From NCBI RefSeq assembly GCF_012516315.1, contig NZ_CP051185.1:124001-188000 (forward strand): a DNA stretch of 64,000 nucleotides, written 5' to 3'. The first letter of the stretch is position 1, and each line of letters begins with the position of its first letter. Below, piece by piece: positions 9,542-19,333 of this stretch. The stretch comes from Limnospira fusiformis SAG 85.79 (GTDB taxonomy: Bacteria > Cyanobacteriota > Cyanobacteriia > Cyanobacteriales > Microcoleaceae). The notes beneath the pieces are model-generated. The model did no database searches and was not told the DNA's origin. It saw only the letters and a program-made list of their open reading frames with translations. A program made the position numbers and the translations under genes.

Positions 9542-10367
9542 GGCAAACAGTTATAACTGTGAGCGCATATCATTGAGTTTTACCCCCTTGGCTGTTCCTA
9601 ATTTATTTAAAGGGATTGCACTTTTTACGCCGGGTGGTGACCTAATTTATTCCATTGACTACAGTAAACAGCTTAGGTGGCATCTAAATCTGTGTACTGC
9701 TTTACAGGAAATTTTAGGTTTACCTGAACCCCCCCATTTTCTTGTTCCTTGTTATACGGCGAGTTTTGACCGGTGGATTGATCCAATTACTCAGAAAGTG
9801 AGAGTTTCAGTAGAAGCATACCCTCCGGTGTGGCGATATCAGCCGTTGCTGAATGCTATTTTTGAAACGGTAGACCTGGTTTGGCCACCTGTGCAGATTG
9901 GTGATCAAGTTGGCAATCCCTTGGTTTTAGCAACTTATGATCAACCGTTTCCAGAACTTTGGAAAAATCATGACCTCATTATGAGGTTTAAAACCATGGA
10001 TAATCAAACCAAATTTTCACACCAAGATAGTGATTCTGGGTCTGACTCCCAGAATCCCACACCGTTGGCATCTGATTCTAATGGTACACCAACCGAAGGA
10101 TATGTGTTGAGGCTGTTTGTTTCTGGTCACAGTTTAGCCACAGAAAATACCCTGGAAACTTTGCATCAACTACTTGAGCGATCGCTCAATCACCCTTATA
10201 CTTTGAAGGTGATTGATGTACTCAAACACCCGGAACAAGCAGAAGCTAGTCATATTTCGGCTACTCCTACTTTGATGAAGGTCTGGCCGCAACCTAAGCG
10301 CCGGATTGTCGGAGAACTCAATGATGTGGATACTATTCTAGAACTTTTGGGTGTGCTGGAGGATTAA
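9540..10367 (+). CDS. Protein with a C-terminal KaiB-like (thioredoxin-fold) domain
   Basis: Residues ~186-275 look like KaiB or the KaiB-like sensor domain of SasA: VLRLFVSGHSLATENTLETL, then YTLKVIDVLKHPEQAE, ATPTLMKVWPQPKRRIVGEL and a final helix. KaiB-like domains bind the KaiC ring. The N-terminal ~150 residues (SFTPLAVPNLFKGIALFTPGG, WIDPITQKVRVSVEAYPP) are a separate domain I do not recognise, joined by a Ser/Asn/Pro-rich linker near 160-185. It is not a canonical ~100-residue KaiB, and no KaiA or KaiC is nearby. The start is weak: TTG at 9540 is the only codon before an upstream stop and it follows a hairpin immediately. The nuclease gene starts 6 bases downstream, suggesting co-transcription. 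Confidence 0.7.
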   Translation: MANSYNCERISLSFTPLAVPNLFKGIALFTPGGDLIYSIDYSKQLRWHLNLCTALQEILGLPEPPHFLVPCYTASFDRWIDPITQKVRVSVEAYPPVWRYQPLLNAIFETVDLVWPPVQIGDQVGNPLVLATYDQPFPELWKNHDLIMRFKTMDNQTKFSHQDSDSGSDSQNPTPLASDSNGTPTEGYVLRLFVSGHSLATENTLETLHQLLERSLNHPYTLKVIDVLKHPEQAEASHISATPTLMKVWPQPKRRIVGELNDVDTILELLGVLED

Positions 10368-10372
10368 TAATT

Positions 10373-11056
10373 TTGACGGGTAAGTTAAGATTATCCCAAA
10401 ACCATTTCAATCTCCTAGAAACCTGTCCCCGGAAATTTCAGGAGACCTATTTAGATGGGTTGGTCTCTCCGAGAACCTGGGAACAAGAAGAACATCTGGG
10501 TTGGGGAAGTCGTTTTCACCTGTTGATGCAGCAGGGAGAATTGGGTTTGCCAATTCAAGGTTTTATGGCTGAGGATCAGGAGTTACAAACTTGTTTATTA
10601 GCCTTGGTTAAAGAGGCTCCCGAGGTTTTTCAGCCTCAGTATAACTATGTATCGGGAGAATTTCGGGAGGCTGAACATTATCGCACCTGGGGTTTTGGGG
10701 ATTATGTTTTAGTGGCGATTTATGATTTATTAATTGCTCATGAAAATCAAGCTCAAATTATTGATTGGAAAACTAATCAACGCTTAATTAATCGGCAGAA
10801 ATTGGCGAATAATTGGCAAACGCGGCTTTATCTTTATTTGTTAGTAGAAAGCAGTGACTATAGCCCAGAACAGGTATCTATGACTTACTGGTTTGTGCGT
10901 TTAAGAGGGGATGAAGTACCCCAGAAAATTACTTTTGTTTATGACTCACAGCAGCATGAAAAAAACCACCGCGATTTAACTAAATTGTGCGATCGCCTCA
11001 GTCATTATCTGCATCAATACCAACGGGGGGAGGCATTCCCCCAGGTGGCATCTTGA
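10373..11056 (+). CDS. PD-(D/E)XK (RecB-like) nuclease family protein
   Basis: The opening LRLSQNHFNLLETCPRKFQ is the typical start of the RecB/Cas4-like nuclease family, in which a Tyr/Phe...CPR segment precedes the fold. The catalytic core is visible as QIIDWKTNQ near residues 120-130 (D and K of the motif) after LLIAHENQ. A QTRLYLYL helix follows, as in this family. Length 227 means a stand-alone nuclease without a helicase part. The start is TTG at 10373, six bases after the KaiB-like gene stop, so the two are likely one transcription unit. Its role is unknown; DNA repair or end processing is the family-level expectation. Confidence 0.75.
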   Translation: MTGKLRLSQNHFNLLETCPRKFQETYLDGLVSPRTWEQEEHLGWGSRFHLLMQQGELGLPIQGFMAEDQELQTCLLALVKEAPEVFQPQYNYVSGEFREAEHYRTWGFGDYVLVAIYDLLIAHENQAQIIDWKTNQRLINRQKLANNWQTRLYLYLLVESSDYSPEQVSMTYWFVRLRGDEVPQKITFVYDSQQHEKNHRDLTKLCDRLSHYLHQYQRGEAFPQVAS

Positions 11057-11100
11057 GGACTCGACAAGGGAGGCGATCGCCTTTCTAGGCTTTCTAGGCT

Positions 11101-12051
11101 TTAATTTTCCAAAGCCACCGCACCGCCAACAACTTCCAGGATCTGCTGGGTAATTGACGCTTGGCGAGCCTTGTTGTAAGACAGGGTAAGGGTTTTCACC
11201 AAATCACTAGCGTTATCGCTGGCGTTGCTCATAGCAGTCATCCGAGCCGCCAATTCACTAGCGGTAGACTCCTGCCATGCTCGTAGCAATTGGTTAGTCA
11301 AAAACAGAGGCAACAAGGCATTAAGGATATCAACCGGATCTTGCTCAAAAATCATATCCTGAGCGAGGGCTTCCGGCTCAACACTCACCTTTTCTCTAGT
11401 TACATCAAACTTACCACCTTTGCTAGTGAGGCGGAACACCTCATCATCCTGAGCCTCTAAGCCTTGCAGGTCTAGGGGTAGCAGAGTTTGGGTAACAGGT
11501 CGTGAACTAATCAGAGAGACAAATTTCGTGTAAATCAACTCAACGCGATCCACTGCTCCCGACTCAAACCAGGCGAGGATTTCATCAGCCGCACTGGATA
11601 CCTTTTGTAGATCTGGGGTTTTCTCTGGGTTATCGCGACATTGAGAGATCGGAGCATCCCGACGGGTAAAATGTTGAATAGCTTTGCGACCCACGAGAAG
11701 ATAGCTATATTCCAGGCCTTCCGCTTTCAATTCGGCCGCCCGTGCTTCTGCCCGTTTAATAATATTACTATTGTAGGCTCCACACAGACCCCGGTTTCCT
11801 GCCAGCACCACCAGTCCCACCTTTTTCACCTCCCGCTGTTGGAGCAGAGGACATTCTACATCCTCAAATTGAAGGCGACCTTGGAGACCATAGAGAACCC
11901 CTGCTAGACGGTCAGCAAAGGGACGGGTAGCTAAAACTTGTTCTTGAGCGCGGCGCACCTTAGCGGAAGCAACTAGGCGCATGGCTTCGGTAATTTTTTT
12001 GGTATTTTTGACTGACTGAATGCGATCGCGAATCGCTTTTAAGTTTGACAT
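11101..12051 (-). CDS. atpG: ATP synthase F1 subunit gamma
   Basis: Gamma is the central rotor shaft of F1 (called atpC in many cyanobacterial papers). The N-terminal [20 protein letters not shown] and C-terminal [20 protein letters not shown] stretches are the conserved coiled-coil pair. An insertion in the middle is expected in cyanobacterial and chloroplast gamma; in chloroplasts it carries the redox cysteines, which are lacking here. The open frame extends further upstream to 12120, but the family start is ATG 12051, giving 316 residues, the normal cyanobacterial length. It is the last gene of the operon, after atpA with a 216-base gap. Confidence 0.95.
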   Translation of the reverse strand: MSNLKAIRDRIQSVKNTKKITEAMRLVASAKVRRAQEQVLATRPFADRLAGVLYGLQGRLQFEDVECPLLQQREVKKVGLVVLAGNRGLCGAYNSNIIKRAEARAAELKAEGLEYSYLLVGRKAIQHFTRRDAPISQCRDNPEKTPDLQKVSSAADEILAWFESGAVDRVELIYTKFVSLISSRPVTQTLLPLDLQGLEAQDDEVFRLTSKGGKFDVTREKVSVEPEALAQDMIFEQDPVDILNALLPLFLTNQLLRAWQESTASELAARMTAMSNASDNASDLVKTLTLSYNKARQASITQQILEVVGGAVALEN

Positions 12052-12267
12052 AGTTTTATGATCAGTAATTGTTATCCACAGACTTAGTAGGACTCTGGGA
12101 GTTAATCCGGGTTCAAGCAAGAGTTATCTAGTCAATAACAGACTTATATTGAGGAAGGGGGTCAGTTCCCCCTCAGCCCTCAATTGTTGCCTTTCCCGGT
12201 TTTAACTAATTGGTGCGCCGCAGCATAAAGCGTTTCGTTTCCACCAATGGCTGATCCCGTGCGTGTG

Positions 12268-13785
12268 CTACGCGGAAACTAAGAAAGTCTGCTTAAACTC
12301 AGAAATTGCCTCTTTCAGCATAGCCTCAGCTTCTTCGGTGAGGACTTTTTGGCTTTGAACAATCTCACCATATTTGGGCTTGCTATTTTTCAGATAATCC
12401 CGCAGACCTGTAGTAAAGGCTACAACTTTATCTTCGGGAACATCATCAAGATAGCCATTAATACCAGAGTAAATCACAGCTACTTGTTCAAACAGTTGTA
12501 GGGGGGAATTTTGAGGCTGTTTGAGTAATTCTTGCAGACGTTTACCCCGTTCCAACTGGTTACGAGTGGCTTGGTCTAGGTCAGAAGCAAACTGAGAGAA
12601 GGCTGCCAATTCGGCAAACTGAGCTAATTCTAGTTTAACCTTTCCAGCCACTTTCTTCATTGCCTTAGTTTGGGCAGCAGAACCCACACGGGAAACGGAG
12701 ATACCAGCATTCACCGCCGGACGCAGACCGGAGTTAAACAGGTCAGCGGACAGGAAGATCTGACCATCAGTAATAGAAATTACGTTAGTGGGGATGTAAG
12801 CGGAAACGTCACCAGCTTGGGTTTCGATGATTGGTAGGGCTGTCATGCTACCGCCGCCGAGTTCATCATTTAATTTAGCGGCGCGTTCTAACAAACGAGA
12901 GTGCAGGTAGAATACATCTCCGGGGTAGGCTTCACGACCGGGGGGACGACGCAGCAACAGGGACATTTGACGGTAGGCTTGGGCCTGTTTGGAAAGGTCA
13001 TCGTAAATAACCAGGGTGGCTTTACCTTGATACATGAAGTATTCCGCCATGGCTGCTCCGGTGTAGGGAGCTAGGTATTGCAGGGTAGCGGGGTCACTAG
13101 CGTTAGCTGCGACAACAATGGTATAGGGGAGAGCGCCTTTTTCTTCTAGGGTGCTGACCACTTGAGCGACGGTTGAGGCTTTTTGACCGATCGCCACATA
13201 AACACAGATTACATCTTCTTCTTTCTGGTTAATGATGGTATCAATAGCGATCGCTGTTTTACCAGTTTGACGGTCACCGATGATCAATTCCCGTTGACCC
13301 CGACCAATAGGAATCATGGAGTCAATAGCGGTAATCCCTGTTTGCATAGGTTCACAAACAGAGCGGCGCTCAATAATACCCGGTGCGGGGGATTCTAGCA
13401 GACGGGTATCGGAGGCTTGAATATCTCCCTTACCATCGATAGGACGACCCAGGGAATCAATCACCCGTCCCAGCATAGCTTCTCCCACGGGGACTTGGGC
13501 AATTCTTCCGGTAGCGGTCACAGCGGAACCTTCTTGAATTTCCAGGCCTTCGCCCATGAGTACCGCACCCACGTTATCCTCTTCCAGGTTAAGGGCGATA
13601 CCAACTGTTCCATCGGTAAATTCTAGCAGTTCTCCGGCCATGGCTTTATCTAGGCCATAAATCCGGGCAATACCGTCACCAACTTGCAGTACTGTACCCA
13701 CGTTAGAAACTTTAACGTCTTGGCCGTACTGTTCGATTTGGTCTCTGATAATATTGGCAATTTCGTCAGGTCTGATGGATACCAT
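12268..13785 (-). CDS. atpA: ATP synthase F1 subunit alpha
   Basis: This is the non-catalytic nucleotide-binding subunit of F1. The P-loop [15 protein letters not shown], the [12 protein letters not shown] segment and the [20 protein letters not shown] signature are all present. At 505 residues it has family length. It lies between atpH (66-base gap) and atpG in the cyanobacterial operon order. The beta-epsilon (atpB-atpE in cyanobacterial naming) genes are not in the window, as expected because cyanobacteria keep them elsewhere. Confidence 0.97.
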   Translation of the reverse strand: MVSIRPDEIANIIRDQIEQYGQDVKVSNVGTVLQVGDGIARIYGLDKAMAGELLEFTDGTVGIALNLEEDNVGAVLMGEGLEIQEGSAVTATGRIAQVPVGEAMLGRVIDSLGRPIDGKGDIQASDTRLLESPAPGIIERRSVCEPMQTGITAIDSMIPIGRGQRELIIGDRQTGKTAIAIDTIINQKEEDVICVYVAIGQKASTVAQVVSTLEEKGALPYTIVVAANASDPATLQYLAPYTGAAMAEYFMYQGKATLVIYDDLSKQAQAYRQMSLLLRRPPGREAYPGDVFYLHSRLLERAAKLNDELGGGSMTALPIIETQAGDVSAYIPTNVISITDGQIFLSADLFNSGLRPAVNAGISVSRVGSAAQTKAMKKVAGKVKLELAQFAELAAFSQFASDLDQATRNQLERGKRLQELLKQPQNSPLQLFEQVAVIYSGINGYLDDVPEDKVVAFTTGLRDYLKNSKPKYGEIVQSQKVLTEEAEAMLKEAISEFKQTFLVSA

Positions 13786-13851
13786 AGTTAGTGTTTGTGA
13801 TCCGTTGCTAAAGGTTAAACTAAGATAAATGGCTAAGTTGTCGGCGAATTA

Positions 13852-14400
13852 TTAACCGACAGTTAGGCTCATACCAATGCGGCGCAGTTGTCCTCGGATG
13901 CTGGCATCAAACAATTGGGAACCCGCTTTAATGATGACACCACCGAGGATCTCGCGATCGATTTTCAGATCCAGCTCTACATTTTGCGCCCCAGTTCTAG
14001 CCTTGATCTGCTCAACAACCATGTGTTTTTGGCCGTCGTTTAGCTCTACCGCCGAGGTAACTTCTGCCAAAACTGTTTGATTAAGTTTCCGCAACAAAGC
14101 CAAGTATTCTTGGGCTATTTCTGCTAGAAATAGGATGCGACCGCGATCTACTAGGAGCATTAAGAAGTTCCGCAAGTAGGGGTGTACTTCCTCTCCTAAC
14201 ATTCGTGTAATCACGGCTTTTTTATCTTCTCCTTTCACCACCGGACTGCCTAAAAAATCCTGTAGTTCGGGGGAATTTTTGAGCAAATCAATAAGCGATC
14301 GCATTTGATTGCCAAAATCTTCCGTGACATTATTTGACTTAGCCACAGACATCAAAGCCGTGGCGTAGGGTTCTACTAATTGACCAACAATTGAACTCAT
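13852..14400 (-). CDS. atpH: ATP synthase F1 subunit delta
   Basis: The delta subunit (atpD in some cyanobacterial naming) links the top of F1 to the b/b' stator stalk. VEPYATALMSVAKSN at the N-terminus and LDLKIDREILGGVIIKAGSQ plus the closing FDASIRGQLRRI are the standard delta/OSCP signatures. Its start overlaps the atpF stop by 4 bases (ATGA-type coupling), so translation of the two is probably linked. Confidence 0.94.
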   Translation of the reverse strand: MSSIVGQLVEPYATALMSVAKSNNVTEDFGNQMRSLIDLLKNSPELQDFLGSPVVKGEDKKAVITRMLGEEVHPYLRNFLMLLVDRGRILFLAEIAQEYLALLRKLNQTVLAEVTSAVELNDGQKHMVVEQIKARTGAQNVELDLKIDREILGGVIIKAGSQLFDASIRGQLRRIGMSLTVG

Positions 14401-14930
14401 GAACCTCCTCCAAGTAAAGCCAAGGAGCGATCTACCAGTTGTTGCTGGGAATTTTCATCTAGGCGTTCTCTAATTTGCCCTTCGGCGCGTTCCAACGCTT
14501 GAGACACAGCCAAAGCCCGCAACTGAGCGATCGCCCTACTTCTTTCCGCTTCCAAATCCTGATTAGCCGTCAACTTCATCTGTTCAACATCTGCCTTAGC
14601 ACGAGCTGCAATTTGCTCTCTAATCACTTCGGCACGTTCCACAGCAGAGGCTTTAATTCTTTCAGCTTCCGCCTTAGCTTGAGCCAAATTTTCTTGTTGT
14701 TCAGCCAGAGCTTTTTCAGCTTCTTTCAAACGTTGATCGGCTTCTTGAATTGCTTGCTCAATTTGAGCGCGTCTTTCACTCAAAATTTTATTGAGAAAGC
14801 CCCGCCCATAGTAAACTAGCAAACCAATAATAATGCCTAAGTTTATCAGGTTAGTTTCAAACAGATTAAAATTCAGTCCAAAACCACCCTCATGACTTGC
14901 TTCTGTCGCCAGTAATACAAGATTCACCAT
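14397..14930 (-). CDS. atpF: ATP synthase Fo subunit b
   Basis: Subunit b is one half of the peripheral stator. One membrane helix near residues 27-45 (NLINLGIIIGLLVYYG) is followed by FLNKILSERRAQIEQAIQEA and a long charged coiled coil rich in Ala, Glu, Gln and Arg up to the C-terminus. Length 177 is normal. It forms a heterodimer with the b' subunit encoded just upstream. Confidence 0.93.
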   Translation of the reverse strand: MVNLVLLATEASHEGGFGLNFNLFETNLINLGIIIGLLVYYGRGFLNKILSERRAQIEQAIQEADQRLKEAEKALAEQQENLAQAKAEAERIKASAVERAEVIREQIAARAKADVEQMKLTANQDLEAERSRAIAQLRALAVSQALERAEGQIRERLDENSQQQLVDRSLALLGGGS

Positions 14931-15057
14931 CTTCCTCTTCTCATAATTTCATGTGATTGCCCTTTCCTCAACCGCCGAATGGCTTAATTAGGGATGGTAT
15001 GTAGGCTTAACTTTTCCCCCATTTCTAGGGGATTGAAAATAATTTTTGAGAGGACAG

Positions 15058-15543
15058 CTACCCAATCATTCCAGCTCCTAAAAGTTTATCAAGAATCAGG
15101 CGACTAATAGAGTCTACCTGTTGTTCCAAACCTTTTCGAGCCTCGATTTTATTTTGTTCAATTTCTTGATAAGCTGCTTCTCTAATTTTCTGAGCTTCTT
15201 GTTGAGCCGCTGCCATTTCCCTAGCCGCAATTTTTTGAGCTTCAGCCTGAGCATTAATAATTAGTTGTTGAGACTCTTTACGAGTTTCTGCCAACTCCAG
15301 CTCATACTGTTTAGCCAAACTTTCTGCCTTGCTCAAACGTTCTTTAGCACTCAGCTTATTTTGGCGAATGTAGTCAGCCCTAGAATCAATTGCATTTCCC
15401 AAGGGCTTGTAAAAAATTTGGTTTAAGATAGCTGCCAGAATTAGAAATTGTACAGCCATCAATGGCAGTGTAGCATCAAAATCAAACAGACTACTCTCCG
15501 TAGCTGCCTCTTCTACGGCCAGCAGAATTGTCGAGTGTATCAT
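15058..15543 (-). CDS. atpF2: ATP synthase Fo subunit b'
   Basis: The second stator subunit, found in photosynthetic bacteria and chloroplasts (often named atpG in cyanobacteria). A hydrophobic helix with [19 protein letters not shown] at ~residues 26-45 is followed by a coiled coil of [19 protein letters not shown] type. Length 161. A separate b' gene supports a phototrophic source. It is 127 bases upstream of atpF. Confidence 0.93.
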   Translation of the reverse strand: MIHSTILLAVEEAATESSLFDFDATLPLMAVQFLILAAILNQIFYKPLGNAIDSRADYIRQNKLSAKERLSKAESLAKQYELELAETRKESQQLIINAQAEAQKIAAREMAAAQQEAQKIREAAYQEIEQNKIEARKGLEQQVDSISRLILDKLLGAGMIG

Positions 15544-15674
15544 TTTTTTGAAGGGTGTTAACCAATGGGCTTGCGAACTTTCTTTTTTTTTTCAGACCAC
15601 CATAAATGGGTAGATTTCAGATTTGAGACTAGATAAATCCGCCCAAATCCGAAATCTAAGAAATCTGAAAATAT

Positions 15675-15995
<321 letters not shown>

Positions 15996-16046
15996 TTATC
16001 AGTTTGTTGGCATTTTAACTGAACAAATTGCTCAAACCGAATCAAA

Positions 16047-16802
16047 CTACTCGTGATGTTCTTCGCCGTGTCCTTCCATGGCTTCCGCGATGTAGTTAGC
16101 GGCTAGAGTCGCAAAAATCAGGGCTTGAATTGAACCGAGAAATAGACCCAAAACCATCATCGGGATTGGCACAAATAGCGGCACCAACAGCACCAGAACA
16201 CCGACTACCAACTCATCGGCCACGACGTTCCCAAATAAACGGAAACTGAGGGACAGAGGTTTAGTAAAGTCTTCCAGAATGTTGATCGGTAATAAGATGG
16301 GTGTCGGCTGAATATATTTCAGCAGATATCCCAAACCTCTACGGCTAAACCCTGCATAAAAGTAAGCCAGGGATGTTAGCAGTGCTAAGGCTACCGTGGT
16401 ATTAATGTCATTAGTTGGGGCTGCCAATTCACTGTTAGGGATTTCAAATACCCTCCAGGGAACTAATGCACCAGACCAGTTAGACACAAGGATGAACAAG
16501 AATAATGTACCAACAAAAGGTACCCACGGACGATATTCTTTTTCCCCTATCTGATTTTTCACCAGATCGCGAATAAATTCTAGGGCATACTCCATAAAGT
16601 TCTGTATACCGCTGGGGATTGTCTGAATATTTCGCGTTGCCGAAATTGATAGTAGCAGGAGTACGCCAATCACGAACCAGGAGGTCATAAATACCTGTCC
16701 ATGGATTCGCAGATTACCGATATTCCAGTAAAAGTGTTTGCCAACTTCCAATTCCGCAAAGGGAAGTGAACCAAAGGCGTTTACAACATCAAACATTTGC
16801 AT
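16047..16802 (-). CDS. atpB: ATP synthase Fo subunit a
   Basis: Subunit a forms the two proton half-channels beside the c-ring. Multiple membrane helices are visible, including the conserved [20 protein letters not shown], in which the Arg is the essential rotor-facing residue, and the late [20 protein letters not shown] helix. The protein ends in a His/Glu tail (EGHGEEHHE). Length 251 is typical of cyanobacteria. It lies 58 bases downstream of atpI. Confidence 0.95.
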   Translation of the reverse strand: MQMFDVVNAFGSLPFAELEVGKHFYWNIGNLRIHGQVFMTSWFVIGVLLLLSISATRNIQTIPSGIQNFMEYALEFIRDLVKNQIGEKEYRPWVPFVGTLFLFILVSNWSGALVPWRVFEIPNSELAAPTNDINTTVALALLTSLAYFYAGFSRRGLGYLLKYIQPTPILLPINILEDFTKPLSLSFRLFGNVVADELVVGVLVLLVPLFVPIPMMVLGLFLGSIQALIFATLAANYIAEAMEGHGEEHHE

Positions 16803-16860
16803 TTAGGAGAGTTCCCCTATAGGTCAAGGAGTGGAGAATAATTACAACAGTATTTTTACG

Positions 16861-17271
16861 TCATGGGTTGGGCCTAACCAATAGGCGTAACGTATAGACT
16901 AGCAGGGCGGCTTTATAGGTGAGAAACCCCAGAAAAATCGGTAAGATTTTGAGTTGATTCAATTGAGTAGCCACAATTATCAGGGCTGCGAACACAGCTA
17001 AACGATTTTTGCTTGGGGATAATTTTTGTGTCCCAATTCGTTCCACGTCTTTCCCCAGCATTCTCAAGTAGACGACACTCAACAGGGCTCCCAAGAGGTA
17101 ATTTAGGGCAATGGTCCAGGGATAGAACCAATAAACCACCAGGAAGATTACCACTGCCAGCACAATAGTAGTGAGCAACAACTCCCGTTGAAGCTGATAA
17201 TACTCTCCCATAGAGGAGTCTGGCTCCTGAACGGGAGACCCCATCTCTACAGTATCCCCGGCATCAGACAT
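16861..17271 (-). CDS. atpI: ATP synthase-associated protein I (Atp1/AtpI)
   Basis: This is the first gene of the operon, a small protein with four predicted membrane spans (for example [19 protein letters not shown] and [17 protein letters not shown]). AtpI proteins are thought to help assemble the c-ring and are not part of the final complex. The N-terminus ([20 protein letters not shown]) is acidic and soluble. The upstream gap to proS (about 145 bases) probably holds the operon promoter, but no convincing sigma-70 boxes were identified. Confidence 0.85.
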   Translation of the reverse strand: MSDAGDTVEMGSPVQEPDSSMGEYYQLQRELLLTTIVLAVVIFLVVYWFYPWTIALNYLLGALLSVVYLRMLGKDVERIGTQKLSPSKNRLAVFAALIIVATQLNQLKILPIFLGFLTYKAALLVYTLRLLVRPNP

Positions 17272-17416
17272 AAGTTACAGCGATATGATCGGCACGTTTA
17301 CCCACGGCGTGAACTCCACGAAGCTCTCTAGTGAAGCTTTGTAAGCCAACACAAATAATATCACGGAACGGAAACAATACTTAAAATAAAATTAATTGTT
17401 CCCTGAGTACAGAAAT

Positions 17417-19222
17417 TTATAGAGATTGGCTAATTTTTTGTTGAAGTAGGGAAACTACTTGTTCTATGGGGACTTCGGAGGATTCATGGTCTGCTCGTTG
17501 CACTAACTCAACTTTACCGGATTTGATGGCTCTCCCTGTGACTATGCGATAGGGAATCCCCACTAGGTCAGCATCTTTGAATTTTACCCCGGCTCTTTCG
17601 TTGCGGTCATCTAGTAGGGTTTCGACTCCGGCTTGGTTAAGTTGGCTGTAGAGTTGTTGAGCGATCGCCATTTGTTGATTATCGCTGACATTAGGAACTG
17701 TAATGATGACGTGATAGGGAGCGATCGCCACTGGCCAGATTATACCGTCTTTGTCATATGACTGTTCTACCGCCGCCTGAGCCAAACGAGACACTCCCAC
17801 CCCATAGCATCCCATAACCAGGGGTAAATCCTCACCTGTTTCGCTGGTATAGGTAGCTCCCATAGCTTGAGAGTATTTTGTACCGAGTTGGAAGATATGA
17901 CCTATTTCTATTCCCCTGGCGCTTTCCAAGGTTTGGCTTGGGTCATGGATACTGCGATCGCCTTTTTTAGCCTTCCGCAAATCAGCGACCAAATCGGGGA
18001 GTTTAAATTCCTGTCCCCAATTAGCACCAACGACGTGATAACCGGACTGATTAGAACCTGTGACCAAGTTCTGCAACTCAACTGCTGTGTGATCAACCAA
18101 TCGCAGGAATTTCGGGGCTATTTGCTTATTATCGCTGATAATGTAGTCATCTTCGAGTGAGGGGGCGATATATCCCAAGGGCAAAGGTTTACTCGCCCAT
18201 TTTGCTTGTGTCTCTGGGTCGGGAACTGTGAGGGATAATAAGGCTTTCCCCCCATAGCGACTAGCAGCATTAGTGAGTTGATTGTGCAACTTCACCTCAT
18301 TGACATCTTGATCACCGCGAATACTAACCAGGACTAAAACGGTGATTCCGTTATCATAGACTGCCTGATATAGCACATTTTTGACAACTTGGGTGGGGGA
18401 ACATTTGAGAAACTCACAGAGGGTGGCGATCGTAGGGGTATTAGGGGTTTCGAGTTTTTGGTAGGTAGTAAAACCGGAGGCTACCGCATCAGGGGGTAAA
18501 GATACAGCCTTTTCGACATTAGCCGCATATTTTCCGTCAGGGGTGTATAGTACCTCATCTTCCCCAGCATCAGCTAAAACCATAAACTCCTGGGAACCAG
18601 ACCCACCAATAGCGCCAGAATCAGCTTCTACTGCACAGAAATCTAACCCACAGCGTCGCAAGATATTACGATAGGCGCGATCCATATCTTGATAGGTTTG
18701 TTTCAGGCTATCTTCGCTGGTGTGGAATGAGTAGCCATCTTTCATAATAAATTCACGGCCACGCATTAAGCCAAATCGCGGGCGGATCTCGTCTCTAAAT
18801 TTAGTTTGGATCTGATATAAATGTAGGGGCAGTTGTTGGTACGAGCGGATCATGTCCCTGGCTACGGCGGTAATTACCTCTTCGTGGGTGGGTCCGAGAG
18901 CCAGAGAGCGATCGCGTCTATCTTTCAGGGAAAACATGATACCTTCTGCTTTCGTGTAGGTATCCCAGCGCCCTGACTCTTTCCATAGTTCGGAGGGTTG
19001 AACCTGGGGAAGTAGACATTCCTGCGCCCCGGTAGCGTTCATTTCTTCTCTCACAATTTGGGAGACTTTCTGTAGCACCCGCCACATTAGGGGTAAATAG
19101 GCGTAAACTCCGCTACCGATACGACGGATATAGCCAGCGCGGAGGAGGAGTTTATGGCTAGGGATTTCTGCCTCTGTCGGGTCTTCCCGCAGGGTGACAA
19201 AGAGCATTTGGGAAAGTCGCAT
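17417..19222 (-). CDS. proS: Prolyl-tRNA synthetase (bacterial type)
   Basis: A class II aminoacyl-tRNA synthetase that charges tRNA-Pro. [42 protein letters not shown] (motif 2 region) and [10 protein letters not shown] are characteristic. The editing (INS/YbaK-like) domain sits between motifs 2 and 3, and [14 protein letters not shown] is motif 3, followed by the anticodon-binding domain. An in-frame start at 19258 exists, but the family begins at MRLSQ, so ATG 19222 is preferred (601 residues). Confidence 0.95.
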   Translation of the reverse strand: MRLSQMLFVTLREDPTEAEIPSHKLLLRAGYIRRIGSGVYAYLPLMWRVLQKVSQIVREEMNATGAQECLLPQVQPSELWKESGRWDTYTKAEGIMFSLKDRRDRSLALGPTHEEVITAVARDMIRSYQQLPLHLYQIQTKFRDEIRPRFGLMRGREFIMKDGYSFHTSEDSLKQTYQDMDRAYRNILRRCGLDFCAVEADSGAIGGSGSQEFMVLADAGEDEVLYTPDGKYAANVEKAVSLPPDAVASGFTTYQKLETPNTPTIATLCEFLKCSPTQVVKNVLYQAVYDNGITVLVLVSIRGDQDVNEVKLHNQLTNAASRYGGKALLSLTVPDPETQAKWASKPLPLGYIAPSLEDDYIISDNKQIAPKFLRLVDHTAVELQNLVTGSNQSGYHVVGANWGQEFKLPDLVADLRKAKKGDRSIHDPSQTLESARGIEIGHIFQLGTKYSQAMGATYTSETGEDLPLVMGCYGVGVSRLAQAAVEQSYDKDGIIWPVAIAPYHVIITVPNVSDNQQMAIAQQLYSQLNQAGVETLLDDRNERAGVKFKDADLVGIPYRIVTGRAIKSGKVELVQRADHESSEVPIEQVVSLLQQKISQSL

Positions 19223-19333
19223 CGGTTTGGTTTCCAGAGATATTACGCAACTTTCCATTATAGCAGATATATTTATCCCCTGTCAAGCATATTATGAGTA
19301 ATTCCCCAGGGAGATTAGGTGGGGGTAGTGATT

